A stretch of 43,639 bases of DNA from an uncultured Ruminococcus sp. (GCF_937915125.1 NZ_CALDMP010000086.1:1-43639), one strand, 5' to 3'. Shown: positions 13,161 to 22,528, counted from the stretch's first letter. Made by a program: numbers and translations. Notes: a model not told the origin generated them from the sequence alone.

Positions 13161-15913
13161 AGAAAATCTCAAAACTGATCCGGCGTATCTCTGCCGGACT
13201 TCTCAGTGGTGTAATGCTGGTGTCGTCGGCAGCATTATCGGTCAATGCGGCATATATTGATGAGGAAAATCCTAACAACTATGACAATTTTGCCGAGGCA
13301 CTTCAGCTTGCACTCTGTTTTTATGATGCCAACAAGTGCGGCGATGAGGTGACAGACGACGGCTATTATTCCTGGCGCGGAAACTGTCACGTAAAGGATG
13401 GCATGATCCCTCTAGTACCTATGGTAAGCCTTGACGACGGAAAGGCAAGCGAGGACAGCGGCAAAGGTGACGGCGGTGCAAGTGCCGCAGAGGGTCTCTA
13501 TGTGGGAACCAACATGAGCGAGGAATTCATTGATACCAATCGGGAATATCTTGACCCGGACGGTGACGGCTGTGTGGATCTGACTGGCGGATGGCACGAT
13601 GCCGGTGACCATGTCAAGTTTGGTCTGCCGGGCAGCTATTCTGCCTCCACTGTAGGCTGGGGCTATTATGAATTTCGTGATGCCTACATTGAAACCGGTT
13701 TGCAGCAGCATGTCGAGGATGAGCTGCGCTGGATCAACGATTACTTCATGAAAGCAACCTTCCTGGACGATGAAGGCAATGTTGTGGCATATTGTTACCA
13801 GGTGGGCGAAGGTAACAATGACCACAACTATTGGTGCGCTCCGGAATTGCAAGTGGACGATACTTACGTTGCGACTTCTTCCTGCGCCGTAAAGCGTCCG
13901 GCATACTTTGCCACCACAGAGACTCCGGCTTCGGACCAGACCGCAGGTGCTGCCGCTTCTCTGGCAGTCAATTACCTGAATTTTAAGGACACTGACCCGG
14001 AATATGCACAGAAGTGTCTGGATTATGCACTTGCACTCTATGATTTTTCCGTGCAGACCCACCACGAGACAGGGGATTCCACACTTGTGGTAGACAGCCT
14101 TGGCTATGACGGTGGTTTCTACACCTCCAGCTATGACTATGATGAACTGTCCTGGGCAGCCGTATGGCTCTATTACTGCACCGAGGATTATGACTATATC
14201 AACGATATCATTGCCGTGGACGAATCTGTCACCGGCGAAATGGGTGCGCATCCATACACCGGTTATATGAAGCGTATTATCTCCGACACCGGAAATTGCT
14301 GGCAGAATATCTGGGTACACTGCTGGGATACCGTCTGGGGCGGCGTTTTTGCAAAGCTTGCGCCTGTAACCAATATCTCTAGAGACTGGTATATCTTCCG
14401 CTGGAATCTGGAATTCTGGTCAGGTATGGGCGAAGCAGATGCAGCAGAAGCTGCTTTTGATGTTCCGGTGACAAAACATAAGTATTTTGGTATGGACGAT
14501 CAGCTGTGGAATTCGACAATTACAGCTTCGGAAATTAAGGATCTGCCGGAAACAGACGGTGCATGGATCGCGAAATCTCCGGCTGGCTTTGCGGTTGTCT
14601 CCGACTACGGCAGCGCACGATATAACACAGCTGCCGGTCTCTGCGCTATGGTATATGCCAAGGAAACAGGAGATCTGACATTTGCGGAGTGGGCAAAGGA
14701 TCAGATGGAATACATCCTCGGGGACAATCCCATGGGATATTCCTTTGAGGTCGGCTATGAAAACAGCTATGCGACACATCCCCACCACAGAGCGGCTTCC
14801 TGTTCTTCCAGCCAGAGCATGGACGAACCGGATCCCCAGACTCATACCCTCTGGGGTGCACTGGTGGGCGGTCCGGATCTGAAGGACTATCATAACGATG
14901 TCACAAGCGATTATATTTACAACGAAGTTACGGACGACTATAACGCTGGATTCTGCGGTGATCTTGCCGGATTGTATCATTTCTATGGTGCCGAAGGCAA
15001 GGAACTGGCGGATAAAAATGCTGTGATCGAAGATTTTGATATGTCGCAGAATGCCAAGAATGGTTATGATGTGGACGAAAGTACGCCTACCGGTTTCTAT
15101 GTCACTGCCGGAAAGGCACAGGAAAATGATGCAGGACTCCAGATCAAGATCGTGATCCACAACCGCACCATCGACCCGCCACAGTTCTGTAATGATCTGC
15201 GGGTACGGTATTACTTCAACATTGACGAGCTGACTGCAATTGGTGAGGATATTTCCATGGTAGAGACACGAGTGGACTACGATGCAGAAAGCGCTATGAC
15301 CAATAACCAGACTCACGCCACCATTTCAGAGCCGGTGCAGTACGATGACAACGGCATGTACTACATCGAAATTGCATGGGAAAACTGCAATTTCTATGGC
15401 AGTCGTGTATATCAGTTCGGTCTGTTGAACAAAATGAATCCTGAGACTTACGACACCACCTGGGATTCTACCAATGACTATAGCTATGGTGATCTGATCA
15501 GCTTCGAGGACGACAATGACGCGGCGGCAATCACCAAGAAGATCACTGCCTATTCCAACGGCGAACTTGTCTGGGGGGAGGAACCCGACGGCACAACGCC
15601 TTCGGAAACAACAGGCACAACGTCCGCTACCACAACAGGTAAAACTACAACCACCACAACTTCTACCACAGCCATTTCTTCGGGCAGCACAGATGCATCA
15701 ACGGTGTTGTATGGGGATGTGAATCTGGATGGAAGAGTGGATATTACAGATGCAGTTCTTCTGAACCGTGCAGTAAGCGGATCGGTCAATTTGAGTGAAC
15801 AGGCAGGACGCAATGCAGACTGTGATGCAACAGGCGACCTGTCGTCCGATGATGCAATGGCATTGCTGAAATTCCTGGTGCATCTAGAGAGTGTACTTCC
15901 TGTTTCGGCATAA
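13157..15913 (+). CDS. Cellulosomal GH9 endoglucanase with CBM3c-like module and dockerin
   Basis: 918 residues. A signal peptide (KKISKLIRR, hydrophobic core, cleavage near VNA-AY, residue ~32) directs secretion. The GH9 catalytic domain (~40-610) shows DLTGGWHDAGDHVKFG (~141-156, catalytic base Asp), HPHHRAAS (~540) and YNEVTDDYNAGF (~586-597, the motif holding the general acid Glu). A CBM3c-like module (~630-800) is supported by RVRYYFNIDEL, MYYIEIAWENCNFYG and YQFGLLNKMN. A Thr/Ser linker (~810-850) leads to a type I dockerin (~853-910) with two calcium-loop repeats (GDVNLDGRVDITDAVLLN and NADCDATGDLSSDDAMALL). It cleaves cellulose or related beta-glucans outside the cell, docked on a scaffoldin. 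About 50 extra residues before the DAGD motif, including a DPDGDGCVD loop, occur in a GH9 subgroup of Ruminococcus. Confidence 0.95.
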   Translation: MKKISKLIRRISAGLLSGVMLVSSAALSVNAAYIDEENPNNYDNFAEALQLALCFYDANKCGDEVTDDGYYSWRGNCHVKDGMIPLVPMVSLDDGKASEDSGKGDGGASAAEGLYVGTNMSEEFIDTNREYLDPDGDGCVDLTGGWHDAGDHVKFGLPGSYSASTVGWGYYEFRDAYIETGLQQHVEDELRWINDYFMKATFLDDEGNVVAYCYQVGEGNNDHNYWCAPELQVDDTYVATSSCAVKRPAYFATTETPASDQTAGAAASLAVNYLNFKDTDPEYAQKCLDYALALYDFSVQTHHETGDSTLVVDSLGYDGGFYTSSYDYDELSWAAVWLYYCTEDYDYINDIIAVDESVTGEMGAHPYTGYMKRIISDTGNCWQNIWVHCWDTVWGGVFAKLAPVTNISRDWYIFRWNLEFWSGMGEADAAEAAFDVPVTKHKYFGMDDQLWNSTITASEIKDLPETDGAWIAKSPAGFAVVSDYGSARYNTAAGLCAMVYAKETGDLTFAEWAKDQMEYILGDNPMGYSFEVGYENSYATHPHHRAASCSSSQSMDEPDPQTHTLWGALVGGPDLKDYHNDVTSDYIYNEVTDDYNAGFCGDLAGLYHFYGAEGKELADKNAVIEDFDMSQNAKNGYDVDESTPTGFYVTAGKAQENDAGLQIKIVIHNRTIDPPQFCNDLRVRYYFNIDELTAIGEDISMVETRVDYDAESAMTNNQTHATISEPVQYDDNGMYYIEIAWENCNFYGSRVYQFGLLNKMNPETYDTTWDSTNDYSYGDLISFEDDNDAAAITKKITAYSNGELVWGEEPDGTTPSETTGTTSATTTGKTTTTTTSTTAISSGSTDASTVLYGDVNLDGRVDITDAVLLNRAVSGSVNLSEQAGRNADCDATGDLSSDDAMALLKFLVHLESVLPVSA

Positions 15914-15933
15914 ACGATTGTAATTGCTAAGTA

Positions 15934-16093
15934 ATACTAATCTCTGACCAAACCCATGAAAATCTTCACCGCCATCCACTCGCTGCTCGTCGTCAAACGC
16001 CCTTGCCAGGCGACAGCCTGCCTGCGGACGTTTTCCTTGATCAGCGAATGCCTGTCGGCGAATCTTTTCATGGAACTGATCAGAGATTAGTAT
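15934..16093. mobile_element. MITE-like element, family 3
   Basis: 160 bp bounded by perfect 14-bp inverted repeats, ATACTAATCTCTGA at 15934-15947 and its complement at 16080-16093. The arms stay imperfectly complementary further in (CCATGAAAA on both arms), giving a long hairpin. No open frame of note and no convincing target-site repeat. It lies between the cellulase stop and a terminator. Confidence 0.7.
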
Positions 16094-16100
16094 AAAAATA

Positions 16101-16144
16101 AACGTGCATTTCTTTGCCGGATCTCGGTGAGAAATGCACGTTTT
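16101..16144. terminator. Bidirectional terminator between GH9 gene and ppx
   Basis: A 13-bp perfect stem (16101-16113 with 16130-16142) followed by T on the plus strand and by A/T-rich sequence on the minus strand. It serves the two convergent genes. Confidence 0.8.
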
Positions 16145-16154
16145 TCTGTTCAGC

Positions 16155-17084
16155 TTATGCTTTGTAGGATTCCGACTGTCCGTTTTTCTGTTTCGACAGT
16201 TCTCTCCGCAGATATCCCTCCCGGATACCATACTTGCTGATATAGATAGACTCGCACTTTGTCAGCTGTACCAGTGCATCCAGGATCAGCATACCGGTAT
16301 AAATCGTGTGCAGGCGATCAGGGCAGTTTTGCAGCAGCAGTTCCCGTGCCACTGCATCTTTTTTCCAGAGCGCCTTTTCCAGCGTGCGCAGCTGTGAAGT
16401 CGTCAGAATGCGCTGTGTCTCCGGCAATTCCTGCTGTACCTGAGCAAGCTTCAGCACAGTGCGTGCCGTACCGCCCACACCACAGAGATTGGGGAACGCC
16501 GGCAGATGATGCAGCTTTCGCTTTTTCAGTTCTTTCCGGATCCGTTCCTGAACGGCGTCCCGTTCTTTTTGCCTGGGAAATACCTTTTCCACATATTCTT
16601 TGGAAAGGGTCAGAGAACCGATGGGCAGACTTTCGATGATACCGGGACCATCGTGTGCCACTGTGACAATTTCCGTACTGCCGCCTCCAATATCGAAGAG
16701 CAGCCCTTTTTCCATGGGTGCCTCATAGTGGACGCCGTAGTAGTCCAGATAGGCCTCTGCCTGTCCTGACAGAACATCAACGGAATAGCCGGTCATCAGA
16801 AAAATCTGATCCACCGCCTCCCGTGTATTCTGGATATTGCGCAGAGAAGCCGTCGCAAATACAAATGTCTGTTCCAATTGAAATTGCTCCAGGAGATTGC
16901 GGCAGTTCAGAAGCACGCTACATGCTTTCTGGATGCCTTCCTGGGTCAGAATGCCGTCCTGGACATATCCGGCGAGACTGGCAGTATATTTCTGGGCAAA
17001 CAAAGGGTGAAAGGTCTTTCCGTCTGCGGTGTAAACTGCCAGACGGACGGTATTGGATCCGATATCAATAACTGCGTATTTCAT
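16155..17084 (-). CDS. ppx: Exopolyphosphatase, Ppx/GppA family
   Basis: Start ATG 17084 with AGGAG seven bases upstream; an in-frame TTG at 17090 is less likely. About 309 residues: the phosphate-binding loop VIDIGSNTVRLAVY at 4-17, FVFATASLRN (~77-86), LLFDIGGGSTEIV (~131) and IGSLTLSKEY. It matches the short Ppx/GppA form without the C-terminal HD domain. It hydrolyses the end phosphates of polyphosphate, or of pppGpp. Divergent from ppk1 across a 300-bp regulatory region, so synthesis and breakdown of polyphosphate are genetically paired. Confidence 0.93.
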   Translation of the reverse strand: MKYAVIDIGSNTVRLAVYTADGKTFHPLFAQKYTASLAGYVQDGILTQEGIQKACSVLLNCRNLLEQFQLEQTFVFATASLRNIQNTREAVDQIFLMTGYSVDVLSGQAEAYLDYYGVHYEAPMEKGLLFDIGGGSTEIVTVAHDGPGIIESLPIGSLTLSKEYVEKVFPRQKERDAVQERIRKELKKRKLHHLPAFPNLCGVGGTARTVLKLAQVQQELPETQRILTTSQLRTLEKALWKKDAVARELLLQNCPDRLHTIYTGMLILDALVQLTKCESIYISKYGIREGYLRRELSKQKNGQSESYKA

Positions 17085-17121
17085 AAGCAAGCTCCTGGTC
17101 CCTAATTCGATTCTTATCCTT

Positions 17122-17151
17122 ATTATACAGCATTTTCCTCTGGTTATGCAA
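17122..17151 (-). promoter_or_regulatory. Promoter of ppx
   Basis: Minus strand TTGCAT (17146-17151), 18-bp spacer, TATAAT (17122-17127). Confidence 0.5.
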
Positions 17152-17172
17152 GTGCAGATATTCGAACGGCAT

Positions 17173-17276
17173 GTAAAGTTCTGGTTAAATGTAATGATAT
17201 ACGGATTAACAAAAACATAACATATATTTTACAACAATAAGATGTCAAAAAGAGGATGAATCTTTTATAATATAAT
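17173..17276 (+). promoter_or_regulatory. PhoP/PhoB-box-like direct repeats and promoter of ppk
   Basis: TTAACA (17206), ATAACA (17217) and TTTACA (17228) are spaced exactly 11 bp apart. Weaker units continue the same period upstream (GTTAAA at 17184, GTAAAG at 17173). Gram-positive Pho boxes are TT(A/T/C)ACA-type hexamers with 5-bp gaps. A TATAAT follows at 17266-17271 (another overlaps at 17271-17276) with no good -35, as expected for an activated promoter. About 110 bp of leader separate it from ppk. Confidence 0.65.
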
Positions 17277-17386
17277 TAGCATAGTATGAGAATGCCCATG
17301 CTCTGCCGTATTCGATGTGCATAAAAGATTCATTACATAGGAATGATTAGAATATAAATGATTGGAATGTATTTGGAGGGATTGAC

Positions 17387-19477
17387 ATGAAGTCAAAATG
17401 CTATGATAATCGGGAATTGTCCTGGTTGAAGTTCAATCAGCGTGTTCTGGAGGAGGCAAAGGACGAACGGAATCCGCTCTGTGAACGGCTGTCCTTTTTG
17501 TCCATTTTTCAGAGCAATCTGGACGAATTTTTCATGGTGCGCTGCGGATCCATTTATGATCAGATGTGTGAAGATCCGGAGTTCCGGGAAAACAAAACCA
17601 ACATGACCTGCAAGGAACAGCTGACAGCCATCTATGCACGTGTGCGGGAACTGCTGCGTGACAAAGATGATGTATATGAGGATCTTCGTGCAGAACTGAG
17701 TATGCAGGGCGTGGACATTGTGGACTTCCATACCATTACCATGGAAGAAGCTGCCTGGCTGGAGGCGTATTTTAAGACAGAGATCGAACCGCTGCTCTCG
17801 CCCCAGATCATCAGCAAAAAGCAGCCTTTCCCGTTTTTGCAGAACAAGTCGATTTATGCAGTAGTGGTATTGGAGAAAAAGGGTACCCAAAAGCTGGGCA
17901 TTGTGCCTTGCAGCAGCGGTGTATTTCCAAAGATCGTTTCTCTTCCCACAGGAAAGAACCGTTTCATTCTGGCAGAAGAACTGATCCTGCATTTTGTACC
18001 GGAGATCTTCTCCCGGCATACCATTAAGAGTAAGTCACTCATTCGCATTATTCGTAACGCTGATATCGAACCAGACGAGCGCACGGAGGAAGAGTGTGAC
18101 TATCGTGAGGCAATGGAACAGCTGATTCGGGAACGGAAGAAGCTCTGTCCCATTAAGCTGGAATTTTCACGGCTGATGGATACCACAGTGATCCAGACCT
18201 TGTGTGGCTATCTGAATCTGACAGAGGGACAGGTGTTCTATTCAGAAGCGCCGCTGAATTTGTCTGTACTCTCCGTGGTACGGGATATGCTGCGCCATAA
18301 CAAGTGCTTGTTCTATCAGCGCCGTGTGCCTCAGGAACCGGCATGGCGTGATCCGTCCAAACGGATGATTGAACAGGTAGAGGAGCAGGATCGTTTCCTG
18401 GCGTTCCCCTATGAGAGCATCCGGCCATTCCTGACGCTCCTGAACGAAGCTGGAAGTGATCCGCAGGTAGTTTCCATTAAGATGACTCTGTATCGTGTGG
18501 CATCTAACAGTAAAATCGTAGAAGCGCTTATCGAAGCGGCAGAGAACGGCAAGGATGTCGTGGTACTGGTGGAACTCCGTGCCCGGTTTGATGAGGAAAA
18601 CAATATTGAGTGGTCCCGCCGTCTGGAGGATGCTGGATGCCGGATCATTTACGGTCTGGATAACCTCAAGGTACACAGCAAGCTGTGCCTGATTACCAAG
18701 AAGGTGGGCACGGAAATATCCTACATCACCCAGGTGGGTACAGGTAATTATAACGAAAAGACCTCAGCAATTTATACGGACTATTCTCTGATGACAGCGA
18801 ATCACGACATTGGTCTGGAGGCAAATCGGGTATTCCATGCCCTGTGCCTGGGACAGACTGTGGAACATACAGAGCATCTGCTGGTTGCGCCGAAGTGCCT
18901 GCAAAATAAGCTGGCGGATATGATCGACGAACAGACAGAGCTGGCAAAGGCTGGCGAACCGGCATACATCGGCATCAAAATCAACTCCCTGACAGATAAG
19001 TATCTTATTGAAAAGCTGATCGAAGCATCCAAGGCAGGGGTAAAGATTGAGATGATTATCCGTGGCATCAGCTGTCTCATAGCCGGTGTATCGGAAGAAA
19101 CCGAAAATGTAACCATTCGCAGTATTGTAGGACGATTCCTGGAGCACACCCGGATCTATATTTTCGGTGCTCATGAGAATTGCAAGGTATATATTGCATC
19201 GGCAGACTGGATGACCCGAAATACACGCCGTCGTGTGGAAGTTGCCGCACCCATTTATGATACATCCATCAAGCAGCGGATTCTGGATATGTTTGATTTG
19301 ATGATGACGGATAACGTGAAGGCACGTGTACAGCAGCCGGACGGTTCATATTGCCGTGAGCCGGCGGAGGAACCGCTGATCAATGCACAGGAATATTTCT
19401 ATGAGCAGGCGTACGAACGGCTGGCGCATGTGGCAGATACTTCCGAGGAGTCAGTTGTGCCGGCGGAGCAAAATTGA
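17387..19477 (+). CDS. ppk1: Polyphosphate kinase 1
   Basis: 696 residues, the normal length. The N-terminal domain begins NRELSWLKFNQRVLEEAKD. The catalytic part contains YESIRPFLTLLNEAG, KMTLYRVASNSKIVEAL, the autophosphorylated His in NLKVHSKLCLI (near 430) and the second conserved His in GRFLEHTRIYIFG (near 585), then SADWMTRNTRRRVEVAAPI. It makes polyphosphate from ATP reversibly, probably as a membrane-associated oligomer. A GGAGGG site precedes ATG 17387. Upstream Pho-box-like repeats indicate induction by phosphate limitation. Confidence 0.97.
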   Translation: MKSKCYDNRELSWLKFNQRVLEEAKDERNPLCERLSFLSIFQSNLDEFFMVRCGSIYDQMCEDPEFRENKTNMTCKEQLTAIYARVRELLRDKDDVYEDLRAELSMQGVDIVDFHTITMEEAAWLEAYFKTEIEPLLSPQIISKKQPFPFLQNKSIYAVVVLEKKGTQKLGIVPCSSGVFPKIVSLPTGKNRFILAEELILHFVPEIFSRHTIKSKSLIRIIRNADIEPDERTEEECDYREAMEQLIRERKKLCPIKLEFSRLMDTTVIQTLCGYLNLTEGQVFYSEAPLNLSVLSVVRDMLRHNKCLFYQRRVPQEPAWRDPSKRMIEQVEEQDRFLAFPYESIRPFLTLLNEAGSDPQVVSIKMTLYRVASNSKIVEALIEAAENGKDVVVLVELRARFDEENNIEWSRRLEDAGCRIIYGLDNLKVHSKLCLITKKVGTEISYITQVGTGNYNEKTSAIYTDYSLMTANHDIGLEANRVFHALCLGQTVEHTEHLLVAPKCLQNKLADMIDEQTELAKAGEPAYIGIKINSLTDKYLIEKLIEASKAGVKIEMIIRGISCLIAGVSEETENVTIRSIVGRFLEHTRIYIFGAHENCKVYIASADWMTRNTRRRVEVAAPIYDTSIKQRILDMFDLMMTDNVKARVQQPDGSYCREPAEEPLINAQEYFYEQAYERLAHVADTSEESVVPAEQN

Positions 19478-19502
19478 CAAAAAAGTAGGAATGTGATATG
19501 AT

Positions 19503-19537
19503 AAAAGCGTTGGTATATTTCATACCAGCGCTTTTTG
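19503..19537 (+). terminator. Terminator after ppk
   Basis: A 14-bp stem (19503-19516 with 19522-19535, one G-T pair) over a five-base loop, followed by T. Confidence 0.8.
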
Positions 19538-19570
19538 ATTGGAAAATGACAAAGTTGGAGATGAAAAAAC

Positions 19571-20047
19571 ATGGATCATGCAGCAAAAGCAAGAGAATTG
19601 TTTCAGCAGGGATATAATTGTTCCCAATCCGTAGCCGGAGCATTTCATGAAGAAATGGGGCTGCCGCTGGAAACCACAATGCGGTTGGCATCCTCATTCG
19701 GCGGCGGTATGGGCGGTCTGCGGGGTACCTGTGGCGCAGTGACGGGAATGTTTCTGGTGGCAGGGATGCTGCTGGGGTATGATTCCCCGAAGGATGATGC
19801 CGCAAAAAAGGCGCATTACGCCAGAATACGCCATCTTGCGGCAGAGTTCGAGGCATGTCACGAGACAACTGTTTGCCGTGAACTGTTGAAAGCGTTGCCC
19901 GGGAAATTGCAGCAGGATCCTTTGCCGAGAACAGAGGAATACTACAAAGTACGTCCCTGTGTGCGGTTTGTGGAGACGGCGGCGAAGCTTCTGGAACAGC
20001 TGCTTGCGGAAGAACAAGAAAAAGCGGATTTTTCGGCGAACGAGTAA
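19571..20047 (+). CDS. C_GCAxxG_C_C family (redox-associated) protein
   Basis: 158 residues. It begins KARELFQQGYNCSQSVAGAF, a signature of this family, then LASSFGGGMGGLRGTCGAVTGMFLVAGM holding the central Cys-Gly-Ala core, with further cysteines (ACHETTVC, RPCVRFVE). The conserved cysteines suggest metal or Fe-S binding and redox work; no reaction is established. It has one AAGTTGGAG-type ribosome site and stands alone between two terminators. Confidence 0.88.
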   Translation: MDHAAKARELFQQGYNCSQSVAGAFHEEMGLPLETTMRLASSFGGGMGGLRGTCGAVTGMFLVAGMLLGYDSPKDDAAKKAHYARIRHLAAEFEACHETTVCRELLKALPGKLQQDPLPRTEEYYKVRPCVRFVETAAKLLEQLLAEEQEKADFSANE

Positions 20048-20061
20048 TCATCAAAGTGGAG

Positions 20062-20099
20062 AACGGCATGGATGCAGAAGTGCAGACCATGCCGTTTTT
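20062..20099. terminator. Bidirectional terminator
   Basis: A 10-bp perfect stem AACGGCATGG (20062-20071) with 20087-20096 and a T-run after; it lies between convergent genes. Confidence 0.8.
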
Positions 20100-20116
20100 G
20101 TGAGATATCAAGTTAT

Positions 20117-20902
20117 TCACCCATCTGTCACCTGGAAGAATTTCATCCGTTCCCAGACCGAATGGGCATAAGCCTGTAACCGTTCTTCCGGTGAGCCGCC
20201 AGGAATGCCCACAGAATCCATCACTTCGTCAAACTGTGTCGGGAAAGAAAAATCGGAACTGTGTTCTTCCATCGTTTCATCTGGTGCATACAGCGGCATA
20301 TATGCCCCGATGCAGGGAATGCCGATGTCGTAGTTATACAGTTTCCGGATGGCACCCTTTGCCATTCCCAGCAGATGTCCGGTTTTCAGCATACCAATGG
20401 AAACAGTCAGATCAGACCGGACGCAGAATCCCTCGCCGGTGTCGCCATTCATGCCGCTGTTGATGTCCACGCTGATGACGAAAGCATGGGAAGCGTTGAT
20501 TTGTTTCACCACTTGCCGCAGATTGGGACGCAATTCGCCTTGGAATCCTGTCCCCAGCAGGCAGTCCACGATAATATCCGTGTGGGAAAAGTCGATCTTT
20601 CTTGTGACCGGAATACAAGCACTCCGGCACTTTTCAAAGTAGTAAGCACCATCCGGGGAAAATTTATCGCTGGTCAGCACGATACGGCAGGGGATACCGG
20701 CGTCATGGAGCAACAGTGCCAGCACATAGCCATCTCCAGCATTGTTGCCGCTGCCTGCCACAATGTCAATATTGCCGTGCCAATCGCAGCTGCGGAACAG
20801 TCCCAGTCCGGCACGGTACATAAGGGTTTTACTGTCCGTACCGCCGGCGATTTCAGCGGTATCGCTGGCACGCATGGTGGCAACAGAGATGATTTTTTGC
20901 AT
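20117..20902 (-). CDS. nnrE: NAD(P)HX epimerase (YjeF_N domain)
   Basis: 261 residues, one YjeF N-terminal domain. It has VATMRASDTAEI at the start, IVAGSGNNAGDGYVLALLL (the GxGNNxGDG nucleotide loop, ~48-66), DIIVDCLLGTGFQGELRP (catalytic Asp region, ~109-126) and VISVDINSGMNGDTGE. It interconverts the R and S forms of hydrated NAD(P)H for repair. The partner dehydratase domain (NnrD), often fused, is absent here and not in the window. ATG 20902 has AGGAGG eight bases upstream. The extension after ~215 is less conserved. Confidence 0.93.
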   Translation of the reverse strand: MQKIISVATMRASDTAEIAGGTDSKTLMYRAGLGLFRSCDWHGNIDIVAGSGNNAGDGYVLALLLHDAGIPCRIVLTSDKFSPDGAYYFEKCRSACIPVTRKIDFSHTDIIVDCLLGTGFQGELRPNLRQVVKQINASHAFVISVDINSGMNGDTGEGFCVRSDLTVSIGMLKTGHLLGMAKGAIRKLYNYDIGIPCIGAYMPLYAPDETMEEHSSDFSFPTQFDEVMDSVGIPGGSPEERLQAYAHSVWERMKFFQVTDG

Positions 20903-20920
20903 GAGGAATACCTCCTTTGA

Positions 20921-20960
20921 AAAAGACGATACAGCGCATAGTGCGGCAGTATCGTCTTTT
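20921..20960 (-). terminator. Terminator after xylB
   Basis: A 12-bp perfect stem (20921-20932 with 20949-20960) with A/T runs at both sides. On the minus strand it ends the xylulokinase transcript just before the nnrE ribosome site. Confidence 0.8.
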
Positions 20961-21001
20961 CAGGTTGTATGGAAATTGCGATGAAATGCGATATTGCAAA
21001 A

Positions 21002-22528
21002 TTACGCCAACTCAGCCAGTTTCCCGAACTGTGCCTTGAGTGCCGGATAGATTTCCCGGTACAGCTGATAGTACGACTCATATACCGGTACATTTTCCGC
21101 CTGAGGATTCTGTGTCTTGTCTGTCTTGACGATCGCCTCGCAAGCCTGGGGTACACTGTCGTAGATGCCGGCACCCACAGAAGCCAGAATCGCCACGCCC
21201 AGAGACGGGCCTTCCTTAGAAGCCACTGTCTTTACCGGGCAGTTGTACAGATCTGCCAGCATACTGCGCCACAGGGGAGAAGTACCGCCGCCGCCGCATG
21301 CCATCATATCGTCTACGGAGATGCCCATTTCCCGGAATACTTCCACGCAGTCACGCAGGGAATAAGTCACGCCTTCCAGTACAGCACGGAGCATATCCCG
21401 CTTGGTGTGCATTGCCGACAGACCGAAGAACACGCCACGTGCATTGGGATCCAGATGAGGGGTGCGCTCGCCCATAAGGTAGGGCAGATAGAGCAGACGG
21501 TTTGTGCCAACCGGCACCTGTTCTGCCTCCTTGTCCATGAGATAATACTCGTCCACACCCATGAGAGAAGCGGTCTGCTTTTCCGCTGCACAGAAGTTGT
21601 CCCGGAACCATTTCAGAGACAGACCAGCGCCCTGGGTAACGCCCATGACATGCCAGCTGTCCGGAACTGCTGCGCAGCAGGTGTGTACACGTCCTTTGGG
21701 ATCCATTGCCATTGCGGATGTGTGGGCAAATACCACGCCGGAAGTACCAATGGTTGTGAATGCCTTGCCGTCCTTGACTACGCCGGTTCCCACAGCCGCA
21801 GCTGCATTGTCTCCAGCACCGCCCACAACAACAGTACCCTCGCACAGTCCCAGCAGGTCTGCCATTTCCTTTGTCAGCTTACCGGTAACCTCGCAGGACT
21901 CGTAGACCTTGCCCAGCAGGCTCTTATCAATTTGCAGCAGTTTCAGAAGTTCATCCGACCAGCAGCGGTTTGCCACGTCCAGAAGCTGCATACCGGATGC
22001 ATCTGAAACTTCGGTAGCATACTCGCCGGTGAGAATCAGACGGAGATAGTCCTTGGGCAGCAGAATGTGTCTGCACTTCTCATAGATATCCGGTTCGTTG
22101 TTGCGTACCCAGAGAATTTTTGCAGCAGTCCAGCCTGTCAGCGCCGGATTTGCGGTGATCTCCATGAGCTTGTCCTGTCCGACCACACGGTTCATCTCGT
22201 CCACTTCCGCAGCGGTACGCTGGTCGCACCAGATAATGGACTTCCGCAGGACATTGTTGTCACCGTCCAGCATGACCAGACCGTGCATCTGTCCGGAAAT
22301 ACCGATGCCCTTGACATCCTCTTTCTGAACGCCGCTCTTTGTTACAACTGTCTGAATGGTCTGGATCATGGCATTTTTCCAGTCCATGGGGTCTTGTTCA
22401 GCATAGCCGTTCTGGGGCTGATACATGGGATATTCCACGGTAGCGCTCGCCATTACCGTGCCATCTTCCCGGAATAATACAGTTTTGGTACCGCTGGTAC
22501 CGCAGTCAACGCCAATTACATAAGCCAT
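21002..22528 (-). CDS. xylB: Xylulokinase
   Basis: 508 residues, full-length FGGY kinase. It opens AYVIGVDCGTSGTKTVLF (ATP-phosphate loop). Next are GISGQMHGLVMLD with the substrate-contact residues, WCDQRTAAEVDEMN, GGAGDNAAAAVGTGVV (catalytic Asp near 233), a C-terminal YLMGERTPHLDPNARGVFFGL and ACGGGGTSPLWRSMLADLYN. It phosphorylates D-xylulose to feed the pentose phosphate route, in keeping with hemicellulose use. Xylose isomerase is not in the window. It has its own promoter and a terminator, so it is probably monocistronic. Confidence 0.95.
   Translation of the reverse strand: MAYVIGVDCGTSGTKTVLFREDGTVMASATVEYPMYQPQNGYAEQDPMDWKNAMIQTIQTVVTKSGVQKEDVKGIGISGQMHGLVMLDGDNNVLRKSIIWCDQRTAAEVDEMNRVVGQDKLMEITANPALTGWTAAKILWVRNNEPDIYEKCRHILLPKDYLRLILTGEYATEVSDASGMQLLDVANRCWSDELLKLLQIDKSLLGKVYESCEVTGKLTKEMADLLGLCEGTVVVGGAGDNAAAAVGTGVVKDGKAFTTIGTSGVVFAHTSAMAMDPKGRVHTCCAAVPDSWHVMGVTQGAGLSLKWFRDNFCAAEKQTASLMGVDEYYLMDKEAEQVPVGTNRLLYLPYLMGERTPHLDPNARGVFFGLSAMHTKRDMLRAVLEGVTYSLRDCVEVFREMGISVDDMMACGGGGTSPLWRSMLADLYNCPVKTVASKEGPSLGVAILASVGAGIYDSVPQACEAIVKTDKTQNPQAENVPVYESYYQLYREIYPALKAQFGKLAELA

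Noticed and set aside
13412..14320. A long open frame (about 300 codons) on the minus strand inside the GH9 gene
   Set aside because: It is a shadow of the cellulase codons: no ribosome site, no family resemblance, and the plus-strand frame holds all GH9 motifs.
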